This document shows positions 33,229 to 40,608 of a stretch of DNA of 43,471 nucleotides, one piece after another. The stretch comes from Leekyejoonella antrihumi. Its GTDB lineage: Bacteria > Actinomycetota > Actinomycetes > Actinomycetales > Dermatophilaceae. The notes beneath the pieces are model-generated. The model was not told the origin of the DNA, made no database searches, and saw nothing but the letters and a program-made list of their open reading frames with translations. The translations under genes and the position numbers were made by a program. The stretch covers positions 1 through 43,471 of the forward strand of contig NZ_VCQV01000040.1 in the NCBI RefSeq assembly GCF_007845645.1, given 5' to 3'. Numbering within the stretch: position 1 is the stretch's first letter; each line of letters opens with the position of its first letter.

Positions 33229-34485
33229 TCAGGCATGTTTGTCTTGTTGAATACCGTGGACGCCATTCGTTCCTTTTGCGCCCGGCATGCGCCCTGTGGC
33301 ACCTTCCGCTAATGCCTGTCGCGCCATACCGGAGGCCGCGTCACGCGTCCGATCCTCGGCGGTCGGCCAGAGGTGACTGTACGTATCCAGCGTCGTGGTG
33401 GCGGAGCCATGTCCCAGGGCGCGCTGGACGGTGACGACGTCGCAGCCGGCGGCGATCAGCCCGGAGGCGTAGAAGTGGCGCAGGTCGTGCAACCGAGTGC
33501 CCAGCGCCGTCGCGGTGCGTACGCCACGCCACCGCCAGGTCACCGAGTTGTCGTGCCATGGCTTACCCTGATTGTCGGCGAACAGCCAGCGGGTCGGCTC
33601 ACCATCGGGAGTGAACCTCTTGATGTGCTCGGCGAGGATCTGGATCAACTCATCGGGGAGGTAGACCGTCCGCTCAGAACCGTACTTCGGCGGCCGGACC
33701 ATGACCTTCGTCGAGCCCGTCGCCTCCACAATGCCCATGCCAGCGGCTATGTCAGCCGGCTTGGCGCGCTGGACCTGTCGGCTGACGCGCAGCTGGCGGC
33801 GGAGAAAATCGATGTCGTTGACCTGGACCCCCAAAGCCTCTGCTCTGCGCAGGCCGGCGAAGGCACAGAGCGCAACGTACGCACGGAATCCGACTCGCGT
33901 GGACGTCCGTTTCGTCTGGTCGGCGTTGGCGATCAGCAGACCCACCTCTTGCGGTGTCGGGATCACCATTGCCGCCTCGGCCTTCTGCTTCCGGGGCAGC
34001 ACGACTCCGTGGGCTGAGTCCTCTGCGATCACCTTGTCGGCCACCGCCGCACGCAGAACGGATCTCACGATCACGAAGCGCGTCTCGATGGTGGTCGGCG
34101 CAAGGGTGCTGGACATGTGCTTCACCCACGCCTCGACGTGGCTCTTGCGGATCTTCCGCAGCGGAAGGTCCTCGAAGGTGCAGCACCTGACCGCCAGGTC
34201 GGCATTCTCCCTCGAGTTGGACAGCCAGATCTGGTTGCGGCTCCACTCGCGGTAGAACGCGGCGAAGGTGATCTTGCCAGCGCTCGGGTCGACGTATCTG
34301 CCGGTCACGATGGCAGCCGTGGTCTCGTCCAGCCAACGCTGGGCATCGACCCGGCGGCCAAAGTTCTTCTTGTGCTGTCGGCCCGCCTCATCGCGGTAGC
34401 GGGCCACCCACCGTTCCGCTTCGCGGGCGTCGCCGGCCTTGTCCTTCCAGCGGATCGTCTCCTTCTTGATGCTCTTGCTGGCCAT
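33229..34485 (-). CDS. tyrosine-type site-specific integrase
   Basis: A 418-residue phage/ICE-type recombinase with an N-terminal arm-binding domain (WVARYRDEAGRQHKKNFG), a core-binding SAM-like domain (about 70-180) and a catalytic domain with GLRRAEALG (Arg 1), LHDLRHFYAS (His-x-x-Arg), ALGHGS and the nucleophile in TTLDTYSHLWP. It inserts and, with an excisionase, removes the element. It ends a 120-base low-GC zone, normal for an integrase at an element edge. ATG 34485 overlaps the regulator's stop codon, so the two are co-transcribed. Confidence 0.93.
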   Translation of the reverse strand: MASKSIKKETIRWKDKAGDAREAERWVARYRDEAGRQHKKNFGRRVDAQRWLDETTAAIVTGRYVDPSAGKITFAAFYREWSRNQIWLSNSRENADLAVRCCTFEDLPLRKIRKSHVEAWVKHMSSTLAPTTIETRFVIVRSVLRAAVADKVIAEDSAHGVVLPRKQKAEAAMVIPTPQEVGLLIANADQTKRTSTRVGFRAYVALCAFAGLRRAEALGVQVNDIDFLRRQLRVSRQVQRAKPADIAAGMGIVEATGSTKVMVRPPKYGSERTVYLPDELIQILAEHIKRFTPDGEPTRWLFADNQGKPWHDNSVTWRWRGVRTATALGTRLHDLRHFYASGLIAAGCDVVTVQRALGHGSATTTLDTYSHLWPTAEDRTRDAASGMARQALAEGATGRMPGAKGTNGVHGIQQDKHA

Positions 34486-35060
34486 CAGAGCTGATCCTGC
34501 CGCCAGGTATCGGCCAAGTCTTTCTCTGTCTCACGTCGTTCAACCGCGGCTTCGGCATCAAGTTCATCCAGGAGCATTTCATGCTCTTCGATGGCGCGAC
34601 GCCTTTCGGCGGCACCCTCCGGATCGTATTCGCGTAATACCGATACCCGGCTCGAGTAGAGATTGACCGCATTGCGCAGTTCTCGATGCAACTGCACGAA
34701 GCGCGAGTGCGTCAGTTCCAAGTCAGTTCGGAGCTTCAACACCTCCTGCTCGGCCTCCCTAACCTTGTGCTCGGCGCGGTCGGCCGGGGACGGGTCATCG
34801 AAGAACTCGCGCTGTGAGACCCCCAAGGCCACTGCGAGCGGGGTCAATTCATCCAATGTTGTCGGTCTACTGCCCGCCTCGAGCTTGGCGATAGTCGTCT
34901 GGTGGTAGCTCCTCCCCCACTGACTGAGCCGGTCGGCCAGCTGTCGCTGTGTCAGGCCGGCCGCTCTTCGGAGTTTCTTGACCCGCCGACCGAAGTCGAT
35001 TGCGGCCTCCTCCAGCGCTTGCTCATGTCCAGGGCTTGACTCACCCTCAGTATTCGCCAT
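34485..35060 (-). CDS. XRE-family transcriptional regulator with coiled coil
   Basis: A 191-residue protein. The helix-turn-helix runs RVKKLRRAAGLTQRQLADRL, then YHQTTIAKLEAGSRPTTLDE, and after FFDDPSPADRAEH a long heptad-rich helix (VREAEQEVLKLRTDLELTHS) continues to the end. It is likely the element's repressor, controlling the divergent xis promoter and its own integrase. ATG 35060 is used; ATG 35072 is an alternative. Three CGCATA half-sites lie in the shared promoter. Confidence 0.85.
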   Translation of the reverse strand: MANTEGESSPGHEQALEEAAIDFGRRVKKLRRAAGLTQRQLADRLSQWGRSYHQTTIAKLEAGSRPTTLDELTPLAVALGVSQREFFDDPSPADRAEHKVREAEQEVLKLRTDLELTHSRFVQLHRELRNAVNLYSSRVSVLREYDPEGAAERRRAIEEHEMLLDELDAEAAVERRETEKDLADTWRQDQL

Positions 35061-35074
35061 GCGCACAAACATAG

Positions 35075-35134
35075 TATGCGTCAGACGGTTGTGTCCATCG
35101 CTGAGTCGAGCTATCGTTATGCGAGTTACGCATA
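35075..35134. promoter_or_regulatory. TATGCG/CGCATA operator-like sites in divergent promoter
   Basis: TATGCG at 35075-35080, then TATGCG (35118-35123), 5 bases, CGCATA (35129-35134) as a perfect inverted pair. They lie between the XRE gene start and the xis-like gene and are the likely repressor-binding sites. AAGGA (35152-35156) is the xis ribosome site. Confidence 0.5.
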
Positions 35135-35164
35135 CCATCGACAACCTCACTAAGGATTATCAGC

Positions 35165-35440
35165 ATGAGCCAGTCAAACCTCCCGGCAACGCCGGATGAG
35201 TCCCCCGCACTACACACCGGATCCCTACTGACAGACGTCCAGGTCCAGGCACTCACCGGGGTGGCGGCCGGCACGCTGCGCTGGTGGCGGCACCAGGCGT
35301 CACACGGACACGAGTCTCCCGGCCCGAAGTGGTTCCGTCTGGGACCGAAGGCGATCCGCTATCGGCGGTCCGATGTCGAGTCGTGGGTCGACGAGCACTA
35401 CGCCAACGCTCAGTGCCCGCCCGATCGGGTGACATCATGA
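35165..35440 (+). CDS. excisionase-like MerR/HTH_17 protein
   Basis: A 91-residue protein whose middle, LLTDVQVQALTGVAAGTLRW, then WFRLGPKAIRYRRSDVESWV, is the pattern of excisionase-type helix-turn-helix proteins that bend DNA at attachment sites. It is divergent from the XRE repressor and overlaps the next gene by ATGA. Paired with the integrase it probably controls excision. Confidence 0.8.
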   Translation: MSQSNLPATPDESPALHTGSLLTDVQVQALTGVAAGTLRWWRHQASHGHESPGPKWFRLGPKAIRYRRSDVESWVDEHYANAQCPPDRVTS

Positions 35441-35829
35441 CCGCCTTCGAAGGCTCCAATCTCATCCCCTCAACACCGGGGAAAGACACCGTCGTCGGCC
35501 TGCGCGCCTGGGCGTCGGGCATCCTGCCGACCGAGGCAGGCGTCGAGCTGCTGATCAGCGCCGTCGACGGACGACTGCTCCACGGGCCGTGGATCCGGAT
35601 CGCCACCGATGACACATGCACCTGCTTCGACGCGACGCTCGCCGACGCGGCCGGTGAACTGTCCGGCGGCGAACGACGCATCCTACGGATCGCCGCGTCG
35701 TTGGCCGACCCGACGTGCATGGTCGCACTGGCCGATGTGCTGGTCGGTCTCGACGATCGTCATGCCCGGCTCGTCCTGAACGCCGTCGCGCATGCCGCTG
35801 GTTGGTCAGGGGCGGTGGCGACCTCATGA
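35437..35829 (+). CDS. element protein of unknown function
   Basis: A 130-residue acidic protein (MTAFEGSNLIPSTPGKDTVV, then LRAWASGILPTEAGVELLIS). Its C-terminal half, FDATLADAAGELSGGERRIL, has an ABC-signature-like SGGE but no Walker A, so it is not an ATPase. The start overlaps the excisionase stop by ATGA, so it belongs to the same transcript. Function unknown. Confidence 0.7.
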   Translation: MTAFEGSNLIPSTPGKDTVVGLRAWASGILPTEAGVELLISAVDGRLLHGPWIRIATDDTCTCFDATLADAAGELSGGERRILRIAASLADPTCMVALADVLVGLDDRHARLVLNAVAHAAGWSGAVATS

Positions 35830-35855
35830 ACACCGGTCGAATCGCACGCCCTGAA

Positions 35856-35945
35856 CGCTCGCTGCGCTCGCTTGGCGTCAGAGGCGATGGTGGCTTCACG
35901 AGCGCCGAGCGAATCGGATATTCGGGACGCTCGCTGCGCTCGCTT
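35856..35945. repeat. two CGCTCGCTGCGCTCGCTT copies 72 bases apart
   Basis: Copies start at 35856 and 35928, each preceded 17 bases upstream by GAATCG (35839, 35911). Each contains GCTCGCTGCGCTCGC, close to a palindrome. The reverse complement GAGCG(C/A)AGCGAG recurs at 36299 and 38339 and, in variant form, in the HNH pseudogene. Confidence 0.75.
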
Positions 35946-35980
35946 TGGTCGTGGTCGGATGGAAGTTCGCATGTGGCTGA

Positions 35981-36200
35981 CCTGACCTGTTCCGGTCGGG
36001 AACAGGTCAGGGTTTCAGCAATCGCCCAGATCGCCTATTCCGACCCTCGAACCGTCCTGTTCTTCCTGTTCCCTTATAGAGGGGGAACAGGGAACAGGAC
36101 GTTTCGGCCTTCCGCATCGTCCTGTTCCCACCTTCGGGAACGGGACGGAACAGGGGAACAGGACGATCTGTCACGGTCCCCTGACGCACATGGGAACAGG
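35981..36200. repeat. ten-copy GAACAGG array, candidate replication origin
   Basis: Within 220 bases the heptamer GAACAGG or its complement occurs ten times: plus at 36000, 36085, 36092, 36148, 36156, 36194; minus at 35986, 36056, 36065, 36121. They pair into inverted repeats: CCTGACCTGTTCC/GGAACAGGTCAGG (35981-35993 and 35999-36011, perfect, 5-base spacer), an imperfect pair 36053-36102, and ATCGTCCTGTTCCC/GGGAACAGGACGAT around 36117-36167. It lies just upstream of the RepA-like ATPase gene and has an AT-richer centre (TTATAGAG at 36073). Iterons of a replication origin are the leading interpretation; operator sites are the alternative. Confidence 0.6.
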
Positions 36201-36254
36201 ACAACGTCAGCATGCGGCCGGCACACGGTCGGCGCACGGTCAACGCATAGCGCC

Positions 36255-36536
36255 CCTGACCGAATCAACTCACTGGTCTGCGTCCAAACGAGCCTCTTGC
36301 GAGCGAAGCGAGTCCCAGTGTCTGGCGAGGCACGAGCCAGGGCCGCGCGGAGGGTTTGTCCCGTGCGCGGGCTTGCCAACAACAAGACAACATCAGCCTA
36401 TGGTCAGTTATCAATCAGGCTACGGTCACCTCGAGGTCTCCTGACCGAATCGGCTCACTTGCCTACGACCAAGACAGTTTCTGGCGAGGCACGAGCCGGA
36501 GCCGCCCGGAGGGTTTGTCTGGCACGCGGGCCTGCC
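36255..36536. repeat. pair of long direct repeats
   Basis: CCTGACCGAATC at 36255 and 36440, and a 57-base unit at 36321-36377 and 36480-36536 (by eye 49 of 57 identical) that begins TCTGGCGAGGCACGAGCC and contains GGAGGGTTTGTC. The two units lie in the non-coding stretch between the GAACAGG array and the ATPase gene. GAGCGAAGCGAG at 36301 precedes the first unit. No protein-like frame is seen in 35830-36589. Confidence 0.7.
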
Positions 36537-36589
36537 CGCGCTGCCCGCGTCGAGCTGGTCCTGCTGGCCCCGGTGCTGGCGGTGGTCGC

Positions 36590-37846
36590 ATGCCGGTAGA
36601 AAACGAAGAACGCCGCCCGGGCGGGGCGGCGTCCATGGTCTCCAGCGTGGTGGCGGGCGACTCCGGCAAGTTTATCGCAGGCACGTCTTGGTGTCCCGTC
36701 GAGTTGGGCGACATCGTCGCCGGCCTTCAGTCGGGCACCCTGTCCACTCCTCGCCCGACCGTGGGCCGTCTGGCCGACGGGTCGAACTGGCTCTACGCGG
36801 GACGGACGAACGGCCTGGCCGGCGAGTCCGGCTGCGGCAAGACCTGGACGGCGCTCCAGGCCGTGGCCAGCGAACTGCAGGACGGGAATGCGGCGATGGT
36901 CATCGACCTCGAGGACAACGAGATCGGAGTCGTCGGCCGGCTCCTGTCGATGGGCGTCAAGCCATGGGACATCGTCGACCCGAAGCGGTTTGCGTACATC
37001 CACCCGGACGAATCGTTCAAGCACGGTGCGAGCGTGGTCGAGGACAGCCTTGACCGGTTGAAGCCGACGCTCGTGGTGCTCGACTCGACAGGCGAGTCGA
37101 TGGCCTTGGAGGGATGCGACCCGAACTCCGATGACGCCGTCGCCCGGTGGTTCCAGCGGATCGCCACTCGCATCGCGCGGCGCGGACCGGCTGTCCTCCT
37201 TCTCGACCATCTTCCGAAGGCGAAGACCACAGCGCCTTCACCCATCGGATCGCAACGTAAGCGCGCTGCTCTCTCCGGCGTCCAGTTCATCCAGGAAGTG
37301 AAGACAGGCATGGCGTTCGCGAAGGGTCGCGCGGGCGAAGCCGTGCTCACGTGCACGAAGGATCGCAGCGGCCACTTCGTCACGGGACAGGTCGCCGCGA
37401 AGCTGATCGTGAATCCGAACGAGTCGATGGCCGACGGGTCGGGCTGCGATGTCCTGATGACGCCCGCAGACGACTCCGCGTGGGCTCCGACGAAGTACAT
37501 GGCTGAAATCTCCGTGTTCATGGAGAAGACGCAGTCCACCCAGTCGACCACGGTGATCTGCCAGGCGGTCAGCGGCAAGAAGGCCACGCTCATCCAAGCA
37601 CTGAGCGTGCTCGTCGACTCGGGATATCTCTCGCTGAGCAGCGGACCGAGCGGCGCGAAGCTCTACGACCTCGTGCGCCCGTACAAGAACGGCAACCCGA
37701 TCACGGTTCCTGCCAACCACGACGCGCACGACAGTGGCCCCGGATCGCACTGCACGGAGCACGAGTGGCACGCGGGTCAGACGTGCAACCCGGGATGGTG
37801 CCACTTCGGGCACCACGGCCGGTGCAACAAGTTGTCGGTCGTATGA
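36590..37846 (+). CDS. RepA-like AAA ATPase with C-terminal Cys/His tail
   Basis: A 418-residue RecA-fold ATPase. Walker A is GESGCGKT (78-85), Walker B is TLVVLDSTGES, and AVLLLDHLPKAK follows with the sensor, as in RepA-type replicative helicases and primase-helicases of plasmids and mobile elements. The last 40 residues, HCTEHEWHAGQTCNPGWCHF, then GHHGRCNK, have four Cys and five His and could bind zinc. ATG 36590 is used because the frame upstream is rich in the direct repeats; ATG 36635 is possible. It likely helps the element replicate from the array just upstream. Confidence 0.8.
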   Translation: MPVENEERRPGGAASMVSSVVAGDSGKFIAGTSWCPVELGDIVAGLQSGTLSTPRPTVGRLADGSNWLYAGRTNGLAGESGCGKTWTALQAVASELQDGNAAMVIDLEDNEIGVVGRLLSMGVKPWDIVDPKRFAYIHPDESFKHGASVVEDSLDRLKPTLVVLDSTGESMALEGCDPNSDDAVARWFQRIATRIARRGPAVLLLDHLPKAKTTAPSPIGSQRKRAALSGVQFIQEVKTGMAFAKGRAGEAVLTCTKDRSGHFVTGQVAAKLIVNPNESMADGSGCDVLMTPADDSAWAPTKYMAEISVFMEKTQSTQSTTVICQAVSGKKATLIQALSVLVDSGYLSLSSGPSGAKLYDLVRPYKNGNPITVPANHDAHDSGPGSHCTEHEWHAGQTCNPGWCHFGHHGRCNKLSVV

Positions 37847-37940
37847 GCGTCCCACCGGACCGGTGCAGACGGGCCCCGCCCCGCGGGTCTCATGCGCTGA
37901 CCCGCCCTCCAACAACCACAGATGAACGAAGGAACGAATC

Positions 37941-38279
37941 ATGAGCAAGAACAACGCTAGGACCGTCGAGCAGATGGAGATCAAGCGCCGTGAGCTGGAC
38001 CGCCAGATCCGGGCCGCGAAGAGGGCCGAGTCGAAGGCGGCCAAGGAGGCTCTGCTTGCTGCACGTCAGGAGCTGGGCGTGTGGCTGACGAAGTCCGTCG
38101 GCGCAGACGACGCCGAGGCCGTGCAGACGCTTCGTGCCACGTTGGAGTCCGGACAGATCCAGGCGCTCCTGCGTGAGCGGATCAGCGCCGAATCTTCGGA
38201 CACCACAAGGCCCGTCGAGGTATCCGCGCAGAGCCCGGATCACGTCGAGGGCGGTGACTGCGATGACGACGATCACTGA
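37941..38279 (+). CDS. coiled-coil protein before mobC
   Basis: A 112-residue protein. Residues 8-50 form an Arg/Lys/Glu/Ala-rich helix (QMEIKRRELDRQIRAAKRAE), the middle LRATLESGQIQALLRERIS is helical, and the tail is acidic (GGDCDDDDH). No named family is recognised. It overlaps the mobC start by 17 bases, so it is part of the mobilisation operon and may be an accessory protein. Confidence 0.7.
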   Translation: MSKNNARTVEQMEIKRRELDRQIRAAKRAESKAAKEALLAARQELGVWLTKSVGADDAEAVQTLRATLESGQIQALLRERISAESSDTTRPVEVSAQSPDHVEGGDCDDDDH

Positions 38280-38820
38280 GCACTCCCCGGGGGTCCAGGG
38301 GGCGCGGAGCGGCCCCCTGGCAAGCAGCGGTCAACGGTCCGAGCGAAGCGAGGTGTCCGACACCGCTACTGCTTGCCCTGTCGTAGATGCGATCCACACA
38401 CCGTCGCAGGGCGCTTCGGATGATCCTGGCGTCGAGAAGCCTTGCCGTCGTGGCCGGTCGAAGATCGATACACGCTTCGACGAGGCGACGTTCGAGGCCG
38501 TTCGTACTCGCGCGGCGCGGCTCGGGCTGCGGCCGAGTACCTGGCTCAAGCAGGTCGCTCGGGATGCCCTGGATAAGCGCCGAACGGACGAGGTCGACGC
38601 CGCCGTGGGTTCCGCGCTGCTGCAGATCGAGGCGCGGGTGCAGGTCTCGGCGGATGCTCGCAGGCTGGCCGCGCAGGTGCGTCCGCTGGCGATCAACGTC
38701 AACGACCTGGACGCCCGCGCGCGCGCCGGTCAACCAGTCACGCTGAGCCCGGACGTTCCGGAGCTGATCGGCCTGTTGCGCGAGGTCCGTGAGCTGCTCG
38801 GGGACCGGGTCGCGTCATGA
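38263..38820 (+). CDS. mobC: MobC-like mobilisation protein
   Basis: A 185-residue protein with a disordered N-terminus and a MobC-like ribbon-helix-helix domain beginning near RRGRSKIDTRFDEATFEAVR, then LRPSTWLKQVARDALD. MobC proteins bind the transfer origin and help the relaxase nick it. The start could be ATG 38263 or GTG 38353; the latter would place the hairpin at 38295-38320 just upstream of the gene. Its stop overlaps the relaxase start by ATGA. Confidence 0.82.
   Translation: MTTITEHSPGVQGARSGPLASSGQRSERSEVSDTATACPVVDAIHTPSQGASDDPGVEKPCRRGRSKIDTRFDEATFEAVRTRAARLGLRPSTWLKQVARDALDKRRTDEVDAAVGSALLQIEARVQVSADARRLAAQVRPLAINVNDLDARARAGQPVTLSPDVPELIGLLREVRELLGDRVAS
38295..38320. other. hairpin at the mobC start, candidate transfer origin
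   Basis: CCAGGGGGC (38295-38303), 8-base loop, GCCCCCTGG (38312-38320), perfect arms, preceded by CCCCGGGGGT. Inverted repeats of this kind next to relaxase genes mark the nick region of many mobilisable elements. A second mark, GAGCGAAGCGAG, follows at 38341. No nick site can be assigned. Confidence 0.45.
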
Positions 38821-40079
38821 GCACGACGTACTACTCTCCGAGCCGCTCCGCGGCCGACTCCGAGGCCTACGTCCGCGGCCAGGACGACTCACGCGGTGCC
38901 GCGATCTCGTGCGACGTGCCCGGCGGTCCTGGCTCCTGGTCGCGGGCCGCCCGGGCGCTCGCCCAGGCGAACAACCGCCAGGTCGAGGCACTGCACTACA
39001 GGCAGTCCTTCAGCGCGGGAGAGTTCGACCCGGACAGCCCCGAGGACGTCCAGCGGGTCAACGACCTGGGGTACCTGTTGGCGAAGAAGATGCACCCGCA
39101 CTCCGATGCCCTGGTCGTCACGCACCTCGACGGCAAGGGCGGCCAGCCGCACAACCACCTTCTGATCATCAACCACCACCGCGAGACGGCTCGGGCGCTG
39201 GACAACTACCGCACCCATCGAGACCGCCCGGACCAGGGCGGACAGCGCGGCGTGCAGTCAGCCAACGACGAGCTGATGCGCGAGCACGGCCTGTCGGTCG
39301 CCCGCCGGCCGCAGCTGGCTCCGCAGGACTGGGAGATCCGCTGGGAGGACTTCACGCAGGACGGTCTCGACCGCGAGATGGGCGACCGGTTCCAGGCCGC
39401 GCTGGACGATCCCCGCTCGGTCAACGAGGACGGCCTGCGGGCTGTCCTGGAGGACCAGAACCAGCAGACCGACGAGCACGGAGATCGGGTGCCGCGGATG
39501 CGCCTGATCACCACCACGCACAAGAAGACCGGCGACCCGGTCTGGACCTTGAAGATCCAGGACCGCCGCGACGACTCCCGCCGAGCCGAGCGCCGGGCCC
39601 TGTGCTCGCGGCTGTCCGCCGACTTCACCCCGCAGGGCGCAGCCGCGTTCTTCGACTACCACCAGCACATGAAGGAGCAAGACGATGACCGCATCGCTCG
39701 ACAGGCTGAAGCGGCAGGACGCGCAGCAGCGGCAGCAGAACGAGCACAACGGGCCGCAGCAACCGCTCGAGGCCTCCGACGCCATGATGACCGTCTTGAC
39801 CTCGATCCTGGCCGCCGACGAGAGCCGGAACGAGCGGATCACGGAGCTGGGCGAACAGGTGAAGACGCTGGCCCAATACGTTCAGAACCTGCGGTCGACC
39901 TGGTCGCCGTCCAGCAGCAGGCCGCCGCAGACCGCAGGCGTCGAGAACAGGCTCGACGCGATCGAGACGACGCTGGCCACGTTCCTGACCTCGCTCGACG
40001 GCGAGAACCTGAACAACGCAACCCAGGCTTTGCTGACCGAGGCGAAACGGAATCACTCGACGACGACTTCAGCATGTAA
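38817..40079 (+). CDS. MOBP-like relaxase
   Basis: A 420-residue protein. The N-terminal 200 residues are a relaxase domain: an N-terminal Tyr pair (TTYYSPSRS), HYRQSFSAGEFDPD (motif II-like) and the metal-binding motif VTHLDGKGGQPHNHLLI (His 103, His 112, His 114). It nicks one strand and carries it into the recipient. The last 130 residues are Arg/Glu/Asp/Ala-rich and disordered and overlap another gene in a different frame, so that part may be shaped by the overlap. ATGA links it to mobC. Confidence 0.88.
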   Translation: MSTTYYSPSRSAADSEAYVRGQDDSRGAAISCDVPGGPGSWSRAARALAQANNRQVEALHYRQSFSAGEFDPDSPEDVQRVNDLGYLLAKKMHPHSDALVVTHLDGKGGQPHNHLLIINHHRETARALDNYRTHRDRPDQGGQRGVQSANDELMREHGLSVARRPQLAPQDWEIRWEDFTQDGLDREMGDRFQAALDDPRSVNEDGLRAVLEDQNQQTDEHGDRVPRMRLITTTHKKTGDPVWTLKIQDRRDDSRRAERRALCSRLSADFTPQGAAAFFDYHQHMKEQDDDRIARQAEAAGRAAAAAERAQRAAATARGLRRHDDRLDLDPGRRREPERADHGAGRTGEDAGPIRSEPAVDLVAVQQQAAADRRRREQARRDRDDAGHVPDLARRREPEQRNPGFADRGETESLDDDFSM

Positions 40080-40560
40080 CCGGCTCACCGCGCAGGCCGC
40101 CGCGAGCGACGAGCTCGTCAACCAGGTGCACGGGGCCGTTCAGCGGATCCAATCGCAGGCCGCGGCATCGATCGAGCAGGTCACCCAGACGGCGGCAGAG
40201 TCCGCGATCACCGCGGTGACCGAACGCGTCGACTCCGCCCACGAGAAGGCCGAGAAGGTCATGGCCCTCGCCGCGAAGATCGAGGCCCGTCAGCTCTGGA
40301 CGGCAGCCGGTGCCCTGTGCCTCACGCTGCTACCCGCAGCGACCGTCGCGCTCGGCGGAATCATCGTCGTCTCGGGTGTCGTGTTCGGCTGGCAGATCGC
40401 CATGACCCCCCAGGCCGCCACGTGGCTGCGAGTCGTCAAGGGCATCGGGGCCGGCCTCGGGACCGCGTGCGCCCTCGCCGGGCTCGCGTTCGCCGTGCGA
40501 TGGGTCGCTGGGTACGTCGGCCAGTGGAAGACGACCAGCCCCGGCCGGCGGCGCGGGTAG
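39685..40560 (+). CDS. coiled-coil membrane protein, MobB-like position
   Basis: A 291-residue protein that begins inside the relaxase gene. AAGGAG 8 bases before ATG 39685 makes the start convincing. Residues 1-200 are coiled coil (ERITELGEQVKTLAQYVQNL; QVTQTAAESAITAVTERVDS), and two helices follow: LWTAAGALCLTLLPAATVAL and GLGTACALAGLAFAVRWVAG. In ColE1 and R1162/RSF1010 plasmids, a mobB gene likewise lies inside the relaxase gene in another frame and makes a membrane protein that aids transfer. Function here is inferred from position and layout, since sequence identity to MobB is not shown. Confidence 0.78.
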   Translation: MTASLDRLKRQDAQQRQQNEHNGPQQPLEASDAMMTVLTSILAADESRNERITELGEQVKTLAQYVQNLRSTWSPSSSRPPQTAGVENRLDAIETTLATFLTSLDGENLNNATQALLTEAKRNHSTTTSACNRLTAQAAASDELVNQVHGAVQRIQSQAAASIEQVTQTAAESAITAVTERVDSAHEKAEKVMALAAKIEARQLWTAAGALCLTLLPAATVALGGIIVVSGVVFGWQIAMTPQAATWLRVVKGIGAGLGTACALAGLAFAVRWVAGYVGQWKTTSPGRRRG

Positions 40561-40608
40561 CCCTCGCCAAGCACCCACACCGCCACCGTGAAGACAAGGA
40601 GCAAACGC

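Noticed and set aside
36061-36205. Possible CRISPR array in the GAACAGG region
   Set aside because: Units occur in both orientations, spacing is irregular, and no spacer of uniform length or cas gene is present.
35715-36599. A 294-codon frame through the repeat region of the mobile element
   Set aside because: It runs through the GAACAGG array and the direct repeats, and the repeat copies are read in changing frames with no protein-like constraint.
38134-38262. Longer N-terminus for mobC
   Set aside because: Upstream codons overlap the coiled-coil gene and give an Arg/Ser-rich sequence with no similarity to MobC.
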